Of a DNA stretch of 64,000 nt, positions 61,680-64,000 are shown piece by piece. The notes below the pieces were generated by a model. It saw only the letters and a list, made by a program, of their open reading frames with translations. It ran no database searches and was not told the origin of the DNA. How positions within the stretch are numbered: the stretch's first letter is position 1; each line of letters begins with the position of its first letter. Made by a program: the position numbers and the translations under genes. The DNA comes from Dokdonella_A sp051958935 (lineage in GTDB: Bacteria > Pseudomonadota > Gammaproteobacteria > Xanthomonadales > Rhodanobacteraceae), in assembly GCF_051958935.1 (NCBI RefSeq), contig NZ_JBQCFP010000099.1:40564-104563 (forward strand), read 5' to 3'.

Positions 61680-63905
61680 ATGAAGAACCCTCGCAGAGTC
61701 GCCCTGCTGGTTTCGTTCGCCCTGATGTCGGCGGTACTGCACGCGCCTCACGCGCGTGCCGCGCACGCGATGGACATCAACGGCTTCGCCGACGCGGCCG
61801 ATGATCCCGCGCCGAGCCGAGCGCCGTGGATGCCGTTCGCGCCGCGCGATGCCAGGCCCACTGCGATCACCGGTGCTGCGGAAAGCTGGAGCGGCATCGG
61901 TCCGGACGGCGCGGACGTGACGGACGTCGGCGTATCGCCGGCCGACGCGGCGATCCTGCTCGCCACCACCTCGCCGAGCACGTTCCCCCTCCACGTGATC
62001 CTGGCGCCCCACGCCGGTGCCTACCGATCGACGGATGCGGGCACCCACTGGACCGCGTTGCCGGAGTTCGAAGGTGTCGCGGCGGACGGCATCGCCTTCG
62101 CCAGCGATGGCACCGCGTACATCGCGAGCGAGGACAGCGTGTGGAAGAGCAGCGACGCCGGCGCGCACTGGCAACGCCTCGAGCTCGGCGTCGGCGAGAT
62201 CGCGCGCGTGCGCACCGTCGCGGTGGACCCGGACGACGATGCGACGCTGTGGGCCTGCCTCAACTCCAATGGGGGCAACACGGCCATCACGCTGGCCGTG
62301 TCGACCGACAGCGGCGCCACCTGGACCGATCGCACGCCGTCCGGTGCCGCGTTCCTCGACTGCGAAGCGGTCGCGGTCGAAGTCGGTGGCGCGCATCGCG
62401 TCGTCGCGACGTTCAATGACCCCGACTGGATCGGCCACGTCTGGCGCAGCGACGACCATGGCGAACACTGGACCGACATCTCCGCCGGCTTGCCGCAGTA
62501 TCGCCTGTATGCACTCGCATTCGCCGGCACGCGCATCATCCTGGGCGGCGGCCATGTCGGCGGCGATGATGTCGGCGTCTACGCATCGGACGATTCCGGC
62601 GCGCACTGGCAAAGCCTCAGCGATGCGAGCTGGCCCTTGCTCGCAGTGACCGCCGTCGCGGTCGCGCCGAACGATCCGCAAACGCTCGTCGCCGCCACCG
62701 CGGGCCGTGGGCTCAACCGCAGTACGGACGGCGGCGCGACCTGGCAGCTGGAACTCGCCGGCACCAGCCGCATGTATGCGAACGCGGTGCGTTTCGCTCC
62801 TGGTGATGGCAGCCACGTGCTCGCCGGCGCGATGTCGTACGGCGTGCTCGAATCGGCCGATGCCGGCGCGCATTTCGCGCAGACGAACACGGGCCTGCGC
62901 GAACTCTATGTCAGTTCGATCACCGCCAATCCGCTCGACGCGGACGAACTGGCCGCGGCATTCCAATTCGCCAACGGCGGCGGCGTCTACGTTTCGGTCG
63001 ATCACGGCGCGCACTGGCAGCTGCAAGACTTGCCGCCCCTGCGTTTTTCGCGGGTCGCGTTCTCGCCGACCGGCGTGCTGCACGCGATCGGCGGCGGGCC
63101 GACGAGCCCGATCCAGCAGGAAGGCCTCTATCGGCGCAACGGCGACGGCAGCTGGACCAATCTCGGCCCGGACCAGGGCCCACACTTCGAATCGGATCTC
63201 AGGGCGGTGCTGTTCAGCGCGACGGACCCGGACCTCATCCTGCTCGGCGGCCGCGACTTCGGCGTCGCCGGCTTCGGCGGCACGATCTGGCGCTCGCCGG
63301 ATGCGGGCACGACGTGGACGAAGGTGTATCTCGGCAGCGATTTCGACGTCATCACCGACTTCGAACGGGCCGCCGGCAGCGGCGGTAGCACGCTCGTCGC
63401 GAGCTACGACGGGCAACTTCCGCCCTACGGCGGCATCCTGCGCTCGACCGACGCGGGCGCGGATTGGAGCGACTCGAGCACGGGCCTCGCCGACGGCGCG
63501 GGCTTGCCGCACCTGTGCCAGAGCGGGGGCGCGACGCCGTCGATCTACCTCGCGGCGATCACCTCCCCGTTCGGTGGCGGCGTCTACCGAAGCGACGACG
63601 GCGGCGCGAGCTGGACGCCCGTGTCCAAGCACAATGGCGTGCTGCTCGACATCGCCTGCGATCCGTTCGACCCGTCGGTGCTCTACATGGCGTGGAACAG
63701 CTCGCAGCAACCCGTGCTCCGTTCCACCGACGGCGGCGTGACGTTCGTGGAATACGGCGCCGGCATCGCGAGCTACGCGAGCGTGAGCGAGATCTTCCCC
63801 AGCTCGTACGAGGGCGCCACGCAACTGCTGCTCGGCTCATCCGTGAGTGCCTACGTACTGCACGGCACCGACACGATCTTCGTCGACGGGTTCGAATCGC
63901 CATAG
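61680..63905 (+). CDS. Secreted BNR/Asp-box beta-propeller protein with IFVDGFESP tail
   Basis: The 741-residue exported protein has a signal peptide (about 1-28) and many blades marked by Asp-box/BNR-like turns: YRSTDAGTHWTAL, WKSSDAGAHWQRL, VSTDSGATWTDR, WRSDDHGEHWTDI, RSTDGGATWQLEL, WRSPDAGTTWTKV, YRSDDGGASWTPV and RSTDGGVTFVEYG. This is the Vps10/sortilin-type or glycoside-hydrolase-like propeller found in many secreted bacterial proteins; no catalytic residues are identified. The last residues are GTDTIFVDGFESP, matching the motif on the beta-helix proteins and the nuclease. The ribosome site before ATG 61680 is weak. Confidence 0.85.
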   Translation: MKNPRRVALLVSFALMSAVLHAPHARAAHAMDINGFADAADDPAPSRAPWMPFAPRDARPTAITGAAESWSGIGPDGADVTDVGVSPADAAILLATTSPSTFPLHVILAPHAGAYRSTDAGTHWTALPEFEGVAADGIAFASDGTAYIASEDSVWKSSDAGAHWQRLELGVGEIARVRTVAVDPDDDATLWACLNSNGGNTAITLAVSTDSGATWTDRTPSGAAFLDCEAVAVEVGGAHRVVATFNDPDWIGHVWRSDDHGEHWTDISAGLPQYRLYALAFAGTRIILGGGHVGGDDVGVYASDDSGAHWQSLSDASWPLLAVTAVAVAPNDPQTLVAATAGRGLNRSTDGGATWQLELAGTSRMYANAVRFAPGDGSHVLAGAMSYGVLESADAGAHFAQTNTGLRELYVSSITANPLDADELAAAFQFANGGGVYVSVDHGAHWQLQDLPPLRFSRVAFSPTGVLHAIGGGPTSPIQQEGLYRRNGDGSWTNLGPDQGPHFESDLRAVLFSATDPDLILLGGRDFGVAGFGGTIWRSPDAGTTWTKVYLGSDFDVITDFERAAGSGGSTLVASYDGQLPPYGGILRSTDAGADWSDSSTGLADGAGLPHLCQSGGATPSIYLAAITSPFGGGVYRSDDGGASWTPVSKHNGVLLDIACDPFDPSVLYMAWNSSQQPVLRSTDGGVTFVEYGAGIASYASVSEIFPSSYEGATQLLLGSSVSAYVLHGTDTIFVDGFESP

Positions 63906-64000
63906 ATGGCCATCGCCCCGCTGTTCCCTTATCCCGTTCGCGCGAGCCTGTGCCCTACTGTCGCTATCGGGAGGCTGTTCCGTTCTCCCGATCGCGGGCG
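63906..64000. other. Right-edge sequence after propeller gene
   Basis: These 95 bases hold no recognisable gene; no T-tailed hairpin is evident before the window ends. Confidence 0.4.

Noticed and set aside
61208..61681. Minus-strand frame filling the gap before the propeller gene
   Set aside because: It ends in an ATGA overlap with the secreted-protein start, but most of it is unprotein-like and it lacks a start signal.

Overview
The window is very GC-rich, densely coded DNA from a gammaproteobacterium. The gene order miaA-hfq-hflX-hflK-hflC-yjeT-purA, the rng-yhdP-tldD block, a fused CysNC, and several secreted proteins carrying an 'IFxDGF' motif suggest the Lysobacterales (Xanthomonadales), perhaps a Rhodanobacteraceae member such as Dokdonella. 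That placement is inference from gene order and composition. No rRNA, tRNA, CRISPR array, insertion sequence or prophage gene was recognised.

Positions 1-8.2 kb hold signalling and accessory genes: the 5' part of a multi-HAMP sensor kinase, a small unknown protein with its own terminator, an NtrC-type sigma-54 activator that converges on a soluble histidine-kinase-like protein with a changed N box, a DUF3182 protein, a PAS-GGDEF diguanylate cyclase, small ORFs, and a frameshifted DUF6496 gene. Positions 8.2-15.5 kb are the conserved purA-yjeT-hflC-hflK-hflX-hfq-miaA cluster on the minus strand plus a single-domain response regulator. Positions 15.5-18.4 kb are a two-gene copper-type efflux unit: a MerR regulator under a long-spacer promoter, translationally coupled to a P1B ATPase. 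Positions 18.6-22.4 kb carry tdh, tilS, xseB and ispA. Positions 22.5-32.3 kb carry a DUF4870 protein, pmbA/tldE, darP, tldD, yhdP and rng.

Positions 32.4-44.3 kb are accessory in character: two tandem membrane-anchored winged-helix/TPR regulators; two paralogous secreted beta-helix proteins flanking a single-domain globin; maf; small ORFs; and a tightly overlapping operon of alpha/beta hydrolase, GNAT-like protein and arginase-fold protein. Positions 44.6-50.5 kb encode one very large secreted nuclease of the ExeM/NucH type. Positions 50.7-54.3 kb hold a divergent locus: a DegT-like PLP enzyme with two small EamA/ArnE-F-like membrane proteins on one side, and a discrete acyl carrier protein with a KAS-II-type ketosynthase on the other. 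Positions 54.4-57.3 kb are cysD-cysNC for sulfate activation. The right end has a cupredoxin, pcp, an EamA exporter, two unknown proteins and a secreted beta-propeller protein.

The most unusual signal is a short D-x-I-F-x-D-G-F-[D/E/N] motif in four architecturally different exported proteins (beta-helix twice, nuclease, propeller). In three it is at or within five residues of the C terminus; in the nuclease it lies before an extra C-terminal domain. It is a candidate secretion or surface-sorting tag. Other loci worth attention are the hydrolase-GNAT-arginase operon, the ACP/ketosynthase-flippase-aminotransferase locus, and the degenerate kinase next to the sigma-54 activator.
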